This document shows, piece after piece, positions 1 to 10,444 of a DNA stretch of 64,000 nt. The position numbers and the translations under genes are program-made. Within the stretch, counting starts at the first letter, position 1. Each line of letters begins with the position of its first letter. The DNA comes from Lepidonotus clava. Lineage: Eukaryota; Annelida; Polychaeta; Phyllodocida; Polynoidae. The stretch covers positions 20,488,736 through 20,552,735 of the forward strand of contig OW387142.1 of NCBI GenBank assembly GCA_936440205.1, written 5' to 3'. The notes under the pieces were generated by a model. That model saw nothing but the letters and a program-made list of their open reading frames with translations, did no database searches and was not told the DNA's origin.

Positions 1-350
1 TGGGGGAATGCCTATCACCTGGTGACCATGGTGACCAGCATCTTGACGGCAGCCGCCCGTCACCAAGCACCACCACGTACGTACCAACCAGTATGACCAC
101 ACATTAAGACGATGTTGTCATTATCTAGCTGCAGGGAAATAAATGTTGCTGCTATTCTTACCTTTATATCTAACAAAATACTTACTGTTCGTGAAGCTTT
201 AAGTATTGAATACATACCAGCTTATTCATGAAGTTATTGAAAAATTATCAAAATTTGACTTGTCTGGGAGAAAAGGGTGGGTCGGGCTGGGTGTTTGGGG
301 GCCTAAAATCGTTGCCTGGCCCTGTCAGCTCGGAACTCGTTACGTGGATG
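1..350. other. Unannotated stretch, no gene seen
   Basis: No coding region or RNA gene is recognised. The first 45 bases hold a GGTGACCATGGTGACC near-palindrome resembling the GC-rich, CAGGTG/CACCTG-rich patches at about 15.3 and 20.8 kb. Short open frames here have no recognisable domain. Confidence 0.5.
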
Positions 351-1580
351 AAGGGGGGTTTACACAGGCCGTCAAAATGCTTAGGATAGGTCCCCGACAA
401 TCAAATTTTTTAAGCCTTACGACAGTCCCGACAATTAACCTAACCCTACGATAGTCCCGATGATGTTATCGGCCTGTATAAACCCATTTTATCCTAAGGA
501 TTTCATATTTTTTGTCTTAAGCCTGTCGTAAGGCTTATGATAATTTATCGGGACACAATCTTAAGATAATCAAAATTTCAGACACGTTTGAATTTTTTTT
601 GAAAAAGCTTAGGAGAACGGGCTTACGACAACGTAATTGGGCTAAAGGGGGGTTTACACAAGCCGTCAATATCCTTACGATAGGTCCTCGACGTAAGGCT
701 TACGTTAATCCCGATGACCTTACGTTAATCCCGATGGCCTTACGTTAGTCCCGATGACCTCATCGGCCTGTGTAAACCCATTTCATCGTAAGGAAATCAT
801 TGTCTTAAGGCTGTTGTAAGCCTTACAATGATTTATCGGGACTAGTTTCTTAGGATGATGTAAATTTCATCGTGTTTGAAATTTCTGGGGAAAACCTTAA
901 GATAATTGCCTTACAACAATACTAATTGGCTTACGATAGTGAAGTTTCTTGTCCTAAGAGCCTCTATCGGTCTGTGTAAATCCCCCTTGCCTGAATATTC
1001 TTATACAAATGTATTAGATACTTTCTTTGTCGAAAGCCTTATGTTAAGGATGATGGTTTTAATATCTTAAGGATATTGTCGGGCTGTGTAAACCCTTCAG
1101 GACCAAATATGTTAGGATAACTATTACCGATAACCTACGATAATGACCTATATATTATGTATTTACCCTACGATAACCCATTAACCTAAGGTTAACGTAA
1201 GGGAATTTTCGTAAGGACACGTTGACGGCCTGTGTAAACCCGGCTTTAGGATAACGATTTCTCCCGCTTAAGCACATCTGTCAGTCTGTGTAAACCAGCT
1301 TGTCGTAATTCATTGAATTTATTCTTATACAAATGTATTGAATACGTCCATTGTCGTAAGCCTTATGTTAATTGTCGGGATTGTTGTCCAAAATATCAGC
1401 TTGGGAAAATTATGGGGCCGTGTAAACCCTTCAGAACCAAAACTCTTAGGATAATAATACCGATAGCCTTAGAAAATGATTTACATACACAATCATTCTT
1501 CCCGATTTTCCCATTAACTTAAGGTTAACTTACGGGAATATCCGTAAGGACACATTGACGGCCTGTGTAAACCGGGCTTG
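351..1580. mobile_element. Outer MITE, GTTTACACAGGCC family, split by a sister copy
   Basis: The left end reads AAGGGGGGTTTACACAGG and the right end reads CCTGTGTAAACCGGGCTT. The element is interrupted at about 645/1249 by another copy of the same family. The sequence before 645 (ggcttacgacaacg...attgggc) and after 1249 (ggataacgatttctcc...) joins into the order seen inside the inner copy. The family is non-coding and full of CTTACGATA/TATCGTAAG motifs and internal GGCCTGTGTAAAC repeats. A TTA target site and GGG/CCC-tipped ends suggest a PIF/Harbinger-mobilised MITE; that assignment is inference. Confidence 0.75.
646..1245. mobile_element. Inner MITE, GTTTACACAGGCC family, nested in a sister copy
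   Basis: A 600-bp copy with ends AGGGGGGTTTACACA and TGTGTAAACCCGGCT. TTA follows at 1246-1248; the base triplet before it reads TAA, probably a mutated TTA duplicate. It is in the opposite orientation to the 58747-59337 copy, which has the same internal order (a CTATCGG...CTGTGTAAA middle junction, TATCTTAAGGATATTGTCGG, then CGTTGACGGCCTGTGTAAAC). No coding capacity. Confidence 0.8.
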
Positions 1581-1592
1581 CGGATTAATTTA

Positions 1593-1807
1593 GAGCGCGT
1601 TTCACACTAGGTGTTTCTTAAATGCGTTTCTCACATCTCACAAAATTTAAGATGGGATGTTTTTAATTATCAATAATCTTAACTCTAGACATATATACAT
1701 AACAATAGGAACACAAGATCAACAAGTCTGAAACCCATCCATGAAAAATTCCAAATATCTTAACTAAAGATACGATCTTAAAGCTACGACCAATGTGAAA
1801 CTCCCCC
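1593..1807. mobile_element. MITE, GCGTTTCACAC family, copy 1
   Basis: Short inverted ends GCGCGTTTCACACTAG and (right, reversed) GGGGGAGTTTCACATTGG enclose an AT-rich core with AAGATGGGATG and ATCTTAACTNNAGATA motifs. A second copy lies at 13885-14088 and a third begins at 63964. It is preceded by TTA and followed by TAA. Non-coding. Confidence 0.8.
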
Positions 1808-1810
1808 TAA

Positions 1811-2064
1811 AGCCCTAATTATACTATGCGTCTGGTTAAAGGACGCGTCGGGTCTCTGTGCCCGATGCGTTTGATTCGCGTCAGGTATATATTACACTAT
1901 GCGTCGGATCCGACGTAAAGTATATTACACTATGCGTTTTGGGGTATATTTCTATATTATACATCGCGTTGGGCATCCTGATTCGTGTTTGATATTTGCA
2001 TTTGCAAAAACGCGTTTGAAGCGGCCCAAACGCGTTTCAAAAAACGCATAGTATGATACGGCCT
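1811..2064. mobile_element. MITE, ACTATGCG-ended, TSD TAA
   Basis: The left end is AGCCCTAATTATACTATGCG and the right end reversed is AGGCCGTATCATACTATGCG. TAA occurs on both sides (1808-1810 and 2065-2067). The core repeats GCGTTTGG/CGCGTC and ATATTACACTATGCGT, so it is internally repetitive. It abuts the preceding MITE directly. The TWA duplication fits PIF/Harbinger. Confidence 0.75.
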
Positions 2065-2093
2065 TAAAGGCCATGTAGCCATAGTAACATTCT

Positions 2094-2312
2094 AATCGGG
2101 ATTAAAACATTTAGATTGAACGGCTCGTGGTGGCTAATCCACTTTAATCTAGTGAATTAACTTCAATCTAACCCTAAGAGTTAGATTCAATATCTTGTAC
2201 CTAATCAGGTTTTCAGAGGATCGGATTAAGCTTTGACCAATCATAGTTTCTGTTACAAATTCACTCAGGATCCTTACGAGCCGTGCATCCTAATCCCGTT
2301 TTTTAAACTAAT
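2094..2312. repeat. Imperfect inverted repeat rich in TAATCC
   Basis: GGGATTA...CGGCTCGT at 2098-2133 is mirrored by ACGAGCCGTG...TAATCCC at about 2277-2301. Between and beyond the arms are many GGATTA/TAATCC words. It is probably another foldback MITE. A host homeodomain-site cluster (Otx-like core TAATCC) is an alternative that sequence alone cannot separate. Confidence 0.45.
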
Positions 2313-3125
2313 CCTGTCTAATCTTGTGTAGTTCAATCCCTGGGATTTAGCCGGATTTAGCTATTTACGAGGAACTAATGCAGATCCACAAAAAGTGTTA
2401 ACTTGTTTACTCAAACTACTAAAAGACAAAATGAGGCAGTAATTGGTTAGGATTAAATCTGCTAAATTAGTTTCTATGCTACATTTCCAATTAAACGAAA
2501 TGAAACCTCTTTTAAAAACTGCCTAAAGATCTCCAGAATGTGTACCTACAACTTACTTTGTCGTCCTTAACGTCCAATGATTTTGACCAAAATGGCAGTT
2601 TTTCTGCAATTGCTCATAGACATTGTTAATGACAATAACAAACAATATGCCCAAAACCAGGGGAAAAAAAGTACCTTTCAGATGACATATGGCATATTAT
2701 CATAGCTTACATAGTTCTTGAGAAAGAAAGAAATAACATGTTTTTCAAGTTTTGCTAATTGTGTAATTAGACAGTATTTGCATACCCTTCAGAACCATCT
2801 TGATTCAGGATCCCTAGGAAGCCATAACATTAAAAAAAACTCAAGAAAATCCAGGGGGCTCACTGTGTAGGGTAAATCCTGGTTTTCAGATTTGGCTCCT
2901 GGACTAATTGGGGAAGATTTATTTATTTTATTTTGATAGACACATGCATTGTGTTCTACATTGTGTTGGGCAGCCTCTTCGAGAGTGTTTATGTATTTTC
3001 AAAGTCAGACTATTATATATTCATCTGCTAGGGCACACTACCAGTTCCTGTTGCAATGTAGTCGCAAGTGAGATTCCACCACCCCTTTGCTCCATTCCTT
3101 GCTTTACAACGTGTACCAACAGCGA
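2313..3125. other. Unannotated AT-rich stretch
   Basis: No recognisable gene, repeat end or RNA. TAATCC words continue to about 2480. Open frames here are short and match no domain I know. Confidence 0.5.
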
Positions 3126-3660
3126 GCCTTTGCACAGGCCATCAAAATCGTTACGGTATGTTCCTGACAGTTATTAACGTTAAGGCCCTCGCCCACGGGG
3201 CCAAAATGTCGTAAATTAGTGAAATCGTGGAATTTATCGGTGTAAAAGTGATTACGATAAAAGATTTACGACAAAATTATGTCGTGTGCAAACATCGTAC
3301 GCAGTGTTGTCATACGATAATTTGATCGTAGAGCGTACTTTCCAAGATTTTGCCCCGACAAATGCACCGACAATTTATCAAGCGTGTTTGATATTTTTGT
3401 CGGGAAAGTGTAAAATGGAGCAATTTATCTGCCCAAAATGTCGGCCGTACAGGCTATCGTGGAGCGTGTGCGAGTACTTTTAAACATCGTACGACAGAAT
3501 ATCTCACACTTTTCTGATAACCTACATATGTTTTGTTATTGGCCAATCAGAGATCAGTATTTCATCACGTGTCTTTTGACCTACATTATCGGGTCAATGT
3601 GACGTCATCAAACTTCCGCCCAATCTACCGACCGCGTGTTCTTGTGTTGTTGACGGCAAG

Positions 3661-6600
3661 ATGCCTCCGAAAAAGTGGACGGCGAAGAAAGAGAGAAAGT
3701 TAATAGATTATTTCCGCGTAAACAAGATTCTCTATGAAAGCAGCAAGAAAGACTATATGAATACAGAGAAGAAAGAGGCCGTCGTCGCCAAAAAAGCCGA
3801 AAGACTGGGTGTTGACTGTAAGATCTTTTATTATCGCCCATCACATGTGACAATGCTATATTTGTTTTAATATCGTAACTCCTATTTGTATATGTATGAA
3901 AACAATGTTCTGTCGTTTAATAGTATCCTATAGAATCATTGTTCGTATGATAAATTGTGTAAATATATGTATTTACCGATGAAAAACCGAATTTATTACT
4001 GTATACATAGTGTTTAAGTATTCCGCCAGATGGCAGCATCAACAAATAATAATAATGTGGCTATGGTTGAGCACCACCTACCGTGAAATGTCGGTATTAT
4101 ATGTATCACTTGAAAAGTCTATCTTACAAATAATACTTTATTTCTGTCGTACGATAACTAGAAATCTAATATCATCACGATAATTACATCACGATTATTT
4201 TAAAGTTTAATCATTAAAGAAATAATCCAATTTCTTTTCAAGATAAAGAAGTAAGTCGTCATCTGGCGAGTCTCCGTACCCAGTACGGAAAGGTCAAGAA
4301 GAAGGCGCCCAGCGGTAGTGGAGCCAAAGATGCAAAAATAAACGAAGAGGGAGGAGTATTTGCTACGATCTCTGCCTTTCCTAGAACCTTACTGCAAGAC
4401 ACGTACCACCAAATCCTCGATGTCTTCAGAGATGGAGAAAGAGGTTACCAAAAAATGTCTATTCTACGATATTAAACAGTTCAATGATATAAATTGTTAA
4501 AAGATTATTTTATTTGACGTACATTTCTATATTATATTGACTTTAGTAAGATTTTTGAATAAACGACATATAATTTTAATCTATAAATCTTTTGCACAAT
4601 CGTCTGTTATGAGAATTTGAAATGTCAATAGCTTATATTACTAATAATTAAATAAAGATTTGACTTTAAATTAAGTTTTTATTCTCAGAAATCAGAACAT
4701 TTTTCTATTTTTTCTTAAACATCTTTTAACATTATGTAGTTTACGATAATAAACTTTTTTGTCGCTGTATATAATTAGATTTTTTATTTTTTCTAATCTT
4801 TCAACAGCTAGAGGAGGAGGAAGAACAAGAGCGAACCGCGACATACAGCGAGTACTCCGATGAAGAGGAGGAAGAAGTAGATCCAGATGAAGGTGATTAC
4901 AGTGTGGAGGTGTCGGAGTCATCCAGTGAAGATGAAAGTGTCGCCGATGAGGAAACCCCTCCCCGTAAGAAGAAAAGCAAAGAACGACAAGACATTGATG
5001 GCACACTGGATGAAAGTATCGCAGACAGTGAATTATCATCCATGCACAGCATCTGCTGTACAGCGACGACGGACAAGAAACAAAAACGAAAGAATGTCAC
5101 ACATCTGGAAAGGCGGATCAAAGTTTCTCCTCAGAATCTCATACACTCAGCAGGATGTCCCCATATCCCCATTAGTATCATCGCAGAAATCTGAATGTAA
5201 AGACATCGATCAAAGTTATCATAGCATAGACTCTTAAATGGGTGCCATTCAACAGGATTTAGGAAATGATTGTGCGAAGGGAGCTGAAAAAAATCCAATT
5301 ATAGTGGGAGACAACACTTCAATCGTAACCACTAAAGATTCATCATTATCTTCTAATGATGGAAAGAGCCACAAAGAAAAAGCAGTGAAGACACCATCTT
5401 CATCCACAAGCTCGTTGCGTGCCAACACACCAATAGAGTTAGAAAAAGCAGAGAAAGTGATAGTTACAAGATCGCACAAAACAAAGTCTCCCACAGTGGT
5501 TTTAGAGAAGATTTCTACGACAAAAACATCGGTGAAAAAGTTGTTAAAACAAACAAACAAAGATCAAGTTGATGGTGAATCCAAGAAAGAGGGAGTGAAG
5601 AAAACTCCTAAATGTCTTGTTGATGACGACGAAAAACCAACCACCTCAAAGGAATCAGGATCCAAGTCCAAATGTCAGAAACAATCTGAAGTCGAACAAA
5701 CGCCGTCCAAAAAGAATTACGATTTGTCGTTGAAGAAAACAAAAAAAAACAAAGATGGACAGTCGTAAAAGGATAAGAGCAATACACCAACTCCAGTCCC
5801 GGACGAGTATTTTGTCGAGGTCTCTACAAATAGCAGTGGCAATGATTCAGAGGAAGAATTCCAAGCTCATCTAGACAAAATCCAAAGTAAAGATATCACT
5901 CCTCCTAAACAGGATCTAAAACATCGTGGGAAAAAGAGTACTGCCCCCAAGAATATCGAGACTGCAGATCGTGACATCAAACTCTATCCTTTGAAACCGA
6001 CAACTAAGAAAAAGAGGACCGTCGCACAAGTAGCAGAGGAATCTTCCAAAGAGAAAAACATAATTAACGAAAGACGTGTGGTGGCTTTGGAAACCATCGG
6101 TAAGTCATGCCAGGCAGCAACAGAGATGAGCCAACAAATGATCCAGAAATCATTGAAAGACAAAGATAAGAAAAAAAAAAGACGACGACTTGGAGGACGA
6201 AGACGAAGTTCCGAAAAAGAAAAAAAACCTGGGTAATCGAGAACCTGAAGATGAGTTAAGCATGTGGGGTCGCATCCTCTTAATGAATATGCGTGAACTG
6301 CAAAGAGATGTAAGAGAGGACTTGATGGACTACTTCACCAAACTGGTCCGACAAACTCAACGAGGATCTTGGAAGCCCCCGTCGCAGATATCTACTCCTC
6401 CAGGGCCCTTCCCGCATCCGATGTTACGAGCAACTCCGAGTCCTTTAATTCGTGAATTTCCGATACCTATTCCAACGATACAAAGACCACATGTTCGTGG
6501 AATTCAACCAAGAATGATGACAGAACTCCCACAGTCATCGGCTTCATCAGCATCGGCAGCATCAGCGCCTACCTCACAAACGACGCAGACGCCGACTACA

Positions 6601-6846
6601 TCAGCCGATACTGTCACAACAGCGTCATCTTGTCTTCCGACGCCGAACGTTAATACTAACGTCCCGACAAATGTCGGAATGATGCCAGTCCACCACCAGC
6701 CACATCCCCATCCGTCTCACGATCCGTTTCTAATGCAGCAAATGCACGACAACGCCCAGCATCATCAACAGCATCAGCAGATGTTCTTCGGTCAAGGTGA
6801 CCCATACAATATGGCTACGCATAGCGGACATTATATGAATCTCTAA
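3661..6846 (+). pseudogene. MADF-BESS-like DNA-binding protein of Harbinger element (decayed)
   Basis: In Harbinger elements a Myb/SANT/MADF-type protein binds subterminal DNA and helps import the transposase. Exon 1 (3661-3817) starts MPPKKWTAKKERKLIDYF and carries the MADF pattern LYESSKKDY. A donor GTAAGA at 3818 and acceptor TTTTCAAG ending at 4242 join it to exon 2 (4243-about 4440), which completes MADF with SRHLASLRTQYGKVKKK and SGSGA. A third exon begins after TTTCAACAG at 4808 and is acidic and Lys-rich. Coding continues to 6846 with a BESS-like stretch (DELSMWGRILLMNMREL, near 6255) and a Gln/His/Pro-rich tail ending GHYMNL. The frame is broken: stops before 5238 and at 5766, a frame change between 4904 and 5190, and another in the poly-A run at 6168-6181. 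The exon 2 donor is not clear. Confidence 0.75.
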
Positions 6847-7223
6847 ACTATCTTGGAAAGTAATACCATTCGGTATCTTTTATAAAGCGATATGTTTCTG
6901 TTGGGTAAGACAGTTCAATTTAAAAGTAATATTGAATTCAATACCTTGTTAAAGTAAGAAAAAAACAGTTTATAGTTTGCATTCTTTTTATTATGGAACA
7001 AATCTTTGTTTCGTATCAATCGTTAATGATTATTCGAAGATGTTTGACAATTTGAAAAGGCAAATTTATATGTCGTTCCTTGACATCCAAAGAAGTTTTG
7101 AAAGTTTGTCGTCACATGTTACTGGTATAATTTTTCTTATCTTTGTCGGTGTAAGTTGGCGATCAAATCTTAGTCGTCCTATTTAGAAGGCTCGTTGATA
7201 TCTAATAATGTTTTGATACTGAT

Positions 7224-7601
7224 TTAGTCATACCCATATATTTGATCATTTTGCCAAGGCACAGATCCAGCCTGCGACAGGAAGAAATTCTCATATACAG
7301 ATCGTACACGCTTCGCGAAGATGCTGGGATTTCGGTTATTACCATATGTTTTTATCGGAAAAATAATGATACTAACCGCTTCAAGTTCTCGTATCAATGT
7401 AAAGAGGGTCCCAGGGTTTTCCTCCTGTCTTTTCATCAACCAAGGACGCACCCAACATGAACGCGGTCGATTATATTGTACAAATGCCTCTTCGTCGTGG
7501 TCCACCTCCATATCTTGGAAGTCATCATCTATTAACGCCGCAAGACGGCCATACATGAAGATATGATCCAGATTCAAATCTACCTCCATGTTGTCCGCCA
7601 T
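7224..7601 (-). pseudogene. Harbinger transposase, N-terminal stub
   Basis: A 125-residue frame starting MADNMEVDLNLDHIFMYGRL. The block SCWVRPWLMKRQEENPG followed by TLIRELEA matches the conserved N-terminal block of PIF/Harbinger nucleases (WW-x-RPW-x-x-R, then LxxELR). After about residue 75 the similarity stops. The DDE catalytic region expected over the next 250 residues is absent: only about 380 bp separate this stub from the end of the convergent MADF gene. It is therefore a truncated transposase gene. It points toward the + strand gene, tail to tail, as in autonomous relatives. Confidence 0.72.
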
Positions 7602-8388
7602 ATTTGACCCAGATACTGTTGCAACGGGTTCAGATTATATTTCCGCTAATTTTTTACCTTTAACAGAAAGTTCTGTAAAGCTAAAAAATATCTTTCTTAT
7701 TTTGTCGTACGATAAACAAATTCATCGTACGATAAAATATTATGATAGGATCATGGAAAAAAACATGAAATGGCAAAGTTTTCGTCGGGACTTATCGAAA
7801 TGCCTCATTGTGTGTGCGGACCATTTGAGCAATTATCGGGACATTTTATCGTACGATTTGGAAATTATCGGTAACCTAGGTGCCGACACAAAATCGTAGA
7901 AATATGGGTACTCCGATAATTATATACTTGCGACAAATCCGTTGCCGTGGGCGAGGCACTTTAGCCTTATGACAGTCCTGATGACTGACGGAAGCCTTAC
8001 GACAGTCCCGACGACGTTATTGGCCTGTGTAACCCATTTTATCATAGGCCTAGGGATATCATTGTCCTAAGGCTCTCCTAAGCCATTAGATGATTTATTG
8101 GGAGTATTCCTTAAGATAATGAAAATTTCAGGTGTGTTTGAAATATTTTGGAAAAAGCTTACGACAATTGCAATTGGGCTTACGATAGTGATTTTTTTTT
8201 GTCTTTGGCTTAAGAGCCTCTATCGGTCTGTGTAAACCCCCCTGTCTTATGTCAAAGGACATATTCTTATGCAAATCTATCAGATACTGTATTTTTCATA
8301 AGGCTTCTGTCAATTATCATGGGTATATTATCTTAAGGATATTGTCGGGCTGTGTAAACCCTTCAGAATAAAAATTCTTAGGATAACT

Positions 8389-8562
8389 ATTACATCATTT
8401 GTACTTATAGAATGTACTGCCTCCTTTCTTCGGTCGTTTCATAATGATCTGTTTCCCATCGATTGCACCCATACAGTTTGGGAAGTTTAATGACTTGCAA
8501 AGATATTGGCTACTTCATTCCATTCTTTTTTCTGCTGAGGGGGTATAAAATATAGTAAAACG
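8389..8562 (-). pseudogene. Harbinger transposase catalytic fragment
   Basis: On the - strand this encodes EWNEVANIFASH and then, after a one-base frame change, NFPNCMGAIDGKQIIMKRP and GGSTFYKYK. This is the canonical PIF/Harbinger motif around the first catalytic Asp (WNFPNCIGAIDGKHI...GS.YFNYK). A pyrimidine-rich acceptor (TATTTTATACCCCCTCAG) just upstream suggests it began as an internal exon. It abuts the truncated MITE end at 8388, so it comes from a different Harbinger copy than the 3183-7960 element, or from a rearranged piece of one. Confidence 0.75.
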
Positions 8563-8945
8563 ATTATAAAAGACAATTTTCGCTTTCATTGTTGTTTTGG
8601 CCAGGGCATGGGCCTTCAGTAGCCTCTATTTCCTGGTTGTTCATGTTCTTGTTTAGCTGTTTAGCATAATCCAACACGTCCTCCCTCTTGGGGCGATGTG
8701 ACATTGGTTGCAAGCCCAGCAAAAGGATATGACAGACATTCAGCCTGATATTCCCTTGGAAAATATTCCTAAAACGGTAGCTGTAGTCCTGATTCAATGA
8801 ATACAACACAAGCAGGGAATATCCTTGGTTGATGGTGGCTAGATTCAAACTAAATTGCCAACACGACCAGTCACATGGCCCGTGTACAAGGGACGAATAT
8901 CAATCAGTTTACCTCGAAACATTCCCCAGAGATATATATCTATGT
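8563..8945 (-). other. Unassigned open frame and flank of retroelement
   Basis: A 94-codon - strand frame at 8564-8848 (start MNLATINQGYSLL) contains YSYRFRN and a hydrophobic ILLLGLQP segment. I do not recognise it. It lies upstream of the transposase exon and could be an earlier exon of the same decayed gene, but it lacks known Harbinger blocks. The stretch ends in ATATCTATGT (8936-8945), which reappears at the far end of the retroelement. Confidence 0.3.
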
Positions 8946-8961
8946 AATAATAATAAGTATA

Positions 8962-9055
8962 ATTTACGTCGCGGCTAGAACAACTTAGAACAAATACAGA
9001 ACAACAAAGAGGTAAATTGATTTGGACATATAATAAATTACATTTATTTTAATCC
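8962..9055 (-). repeat. Ngaro B2 split direct repeat
   Basis: 94 bp from atttacgtcgcggctaga to catttattttaatcc, matching 9263-9356 base for base by eye. It is the outer right terminus of the element in its own orientation. Confidence 0.9.
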
Positions 9056-9080
9056 TTTCCTGTAACAATAATTCTAAAGT

Positions 9081-9262
9081 TTAAAATTCTGCTGCGATGG
9101 TAAATCGTTGGTGGTTAGAACGAGAATGACCAACGGTCAAGCTCGGGCGATTTATATAGTGGAGGTACAACAATCTCCGTAGCGATGGTAACGGGGGGCG
9201 ATGACGTCACGCCTCTCCGAAATAAATAAATTGGTTCAGGTATCGCTGCACAATTTAATATC
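9081..9262 (-). repeat. Ngaro A2 split direct repeat
   Basis: 182 bp matching the A1 repeat at 13670-13851. It lies between B1 and B2, separated from B2 by about 25 bp (9056-9080) and directly abutting B1 at 9262/9263. It carries the same TATA and CRE motifs as A1. Confidence 0.9.
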
Positions 9263-9356
9263 ATTTACGTCGCGGCTAGAACAACTTAGAACAAATACAG
9301 AACAACAAAGAGGTAAATTGATTTGGACATATAATAAATTACATTTATTTTAATCC
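9263..9356 (-). repeat. Ngaro B1 split direct repeat
   Basis: 94 bp, directly after the recombinase ORF in element orientation, matching 8962-9055. The B1-A2 junction (aatatc|atttacg read on +) is the internal junction used by this class to regenerate complete ends. Confidence 0.9.
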
Positions 9357-9376
9357 AAAACCTCCAAATCAATTAC

Positions 9377-10444
9377 CTAACGTAGTGATAAAAATTTATC
9401 ATAATTAATTTTATCGGAGATTGAGGGCCTAATATATTTGTAAATACAATCAGATGACCATTGGCCTCTCTCCTTAATATAGGTTAAAGAAGCACCCTTA
9501 TTATACAAGTCTGTGGTGCCACCCCTCCTTAGAGAATGGGTTGAAAAATTACCCTTAATCTCTGAATTTGATAACATTTGTTTAAATTGCTTGTTAACCA
9601 CCGTGTAAGATAAATAACCAATTTTTTCCGTGGAGAACAATGGATCATCCCTGGACTTTGGATGAATTTTAAATAATTTTTCCAATAAATACACAGCGCA
9701 GACTCTTTTATTTTCTAATCTATTTATTGGTATCTCATGTACCTGGCCTGGCTTTTTTGTTTTTGAGGATGTAACCTTTACAATACAACCCCATTTATGA
9801 AAAATAACATTTTTTCTCAGAAGCATATGTTCCGACCTCACAGTGTGTCCTACTCTGAGTAAAGTCCTAAATAGGAAAACAATTACAATATATACCAATA
9901 TCCCTAACTGGTCGGACCAATCTACCTTCCTATATAATTTTTCTAAATGCTTCTCTTTCAGTGGTTCTTTACTATCCACCTCATTAAAATTGGAATTTTT
10001 AATTCCCTTTACAACCATCTTTACATTTACATCGGACCAGCCTGCTACTGGCTTGGCCCTTACATTGTGATAATAAATTACCGCCTGGTAATAATTAATA
10101 ACGGAGGATGCTTTCATAAATTTAGATAGATAAGATATATATAAACAGCCTTGTTTAGAGTTACATTTAAGAGGCTGCCAGTGAAATTTTTTACATACCT
10201 TCAAATAACATTTCCACTGCATCCTCCTTAACTTTTGTGTTGATTTCCCTACGGCGGATTTTTTCAACGCTATCACTCGCCTCATCAGGCACATTTCCTC
10301 TGCAAAAGTCAAAAATAGCGTTAGCGCAACACAAACTCGCACCCAAAATGCACTTTTTAACTGCGTCCTCACTTTTAAAATATAAAAGGCGTGACAAAGT
10401 GTCAGCCACCAGGTTATTTTTTGTGTTAATGTAATGAGGCACAA
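9377..10444 (-). CDS. Tyrosine recombinase of Ngaro-type element
   Basis: A 355-codon frame. The C-terminal half has the phage-integrase fold signature: LLRVGHTVRSEHML with the first catalytic Arg, then HSLRRGGTTDLYNKG (H-x-x-R), then GQWSSDCIYKYIRPS holding the likely nucleophilic Tyr. DIRS-class elements use this enzyme instead of a DDE integrase to insert a circular DNA copy without target duplication. The frame overlaps the end of the RT/RNase H frame by about 250 bp in another register; overlapping ORFs are usual in this group. The true start may lie inside the overlap. Confidence 0.88.
   Translation of the reverse strand: MCLITLTQKITWWLTLCHAFYILKVRTQLKSAFWVRVCVALTLFLTFAEEMCLMRRVIALKKSAVGKSTQKLRRMQWKCYLKVCKKFHWQPLKCNSKQGCLYISYLSKFMKASSVINYYQAVIYYHNVRAKPVAGWSDVNVKMVVKGIKNSNFNEVDSKEPLKEKHLEKLYRKVDWSDQLGILVYIVIVFLFRTLLRVGHTVRSEHMLLRKNVIFHKWGCIVKVTSSKTKKPGQVHEIPINRLENKRVCAVYLLEKLFKIHPKSRDDPLFSTEKIGYLSYTVVNKQFKQMLSNSEIKGNFSTHSLRRGGTTDLYNKGASLTYIKERGQWSSDCIYKYIRPSISDKINYDKFLSLR

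Larger units (their letters stand above)
3183..7960 (+). mobile_element. PIF/Harbinger DNA transposon with MADF-type accessory gene
   Basis: A 4.78-kb element. The left tip is AGGCCCTCGCCCACGG and the right tip reversed is AGTGCCTCGCCCACGG. TTA occurs at 3180-3182 and again at 7961-7963, the 3-bp duplication typical of PIF/Harbinger. Subterminal regions repeat TCGTACGATAA and TTATCGG words at both ends, likely binding sites. It encodes a MADF/BESS-like DNA-binding protein on + and the start of a Harbinger transposase on -, the convergent two-gene plan known for this superfamily. The transposase is missing its catalytic part, so this copy could move only with help in trans. Superfamily is well supported by TSD and both protein motifs; family is unnamed. 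Confidence 0.88.
3126..8388. mobile_element. MITE, GTTTACACAGGCC family, split by Harbinger element
   Basis: The left piece 3126-3182 (GCCTTTGCACAGGCCATCAA...) and right piece 7961-8388 (gccttatgacagtcctgatg ... ATTGTCGGGCTGTGTAAACC ... ggataactattac) read through in the family order seen at 351-1580. The Harbinger element at 3183-7960 sits between them with a TTA duplication. The right piece ends abruptly in the internal ggataactattac motif, where a transposase fragment begins, so the MITE is truncated. Confidence 0.75.

Noticed and set aside
9061-9260. Solo copy of a MITE next to the retroelement
   Set aside because: At first this looked like an independent repeat, but its identity and length match A1 and its position between B1 and B2 shows it is the A2 part of the Ngaro-type element.
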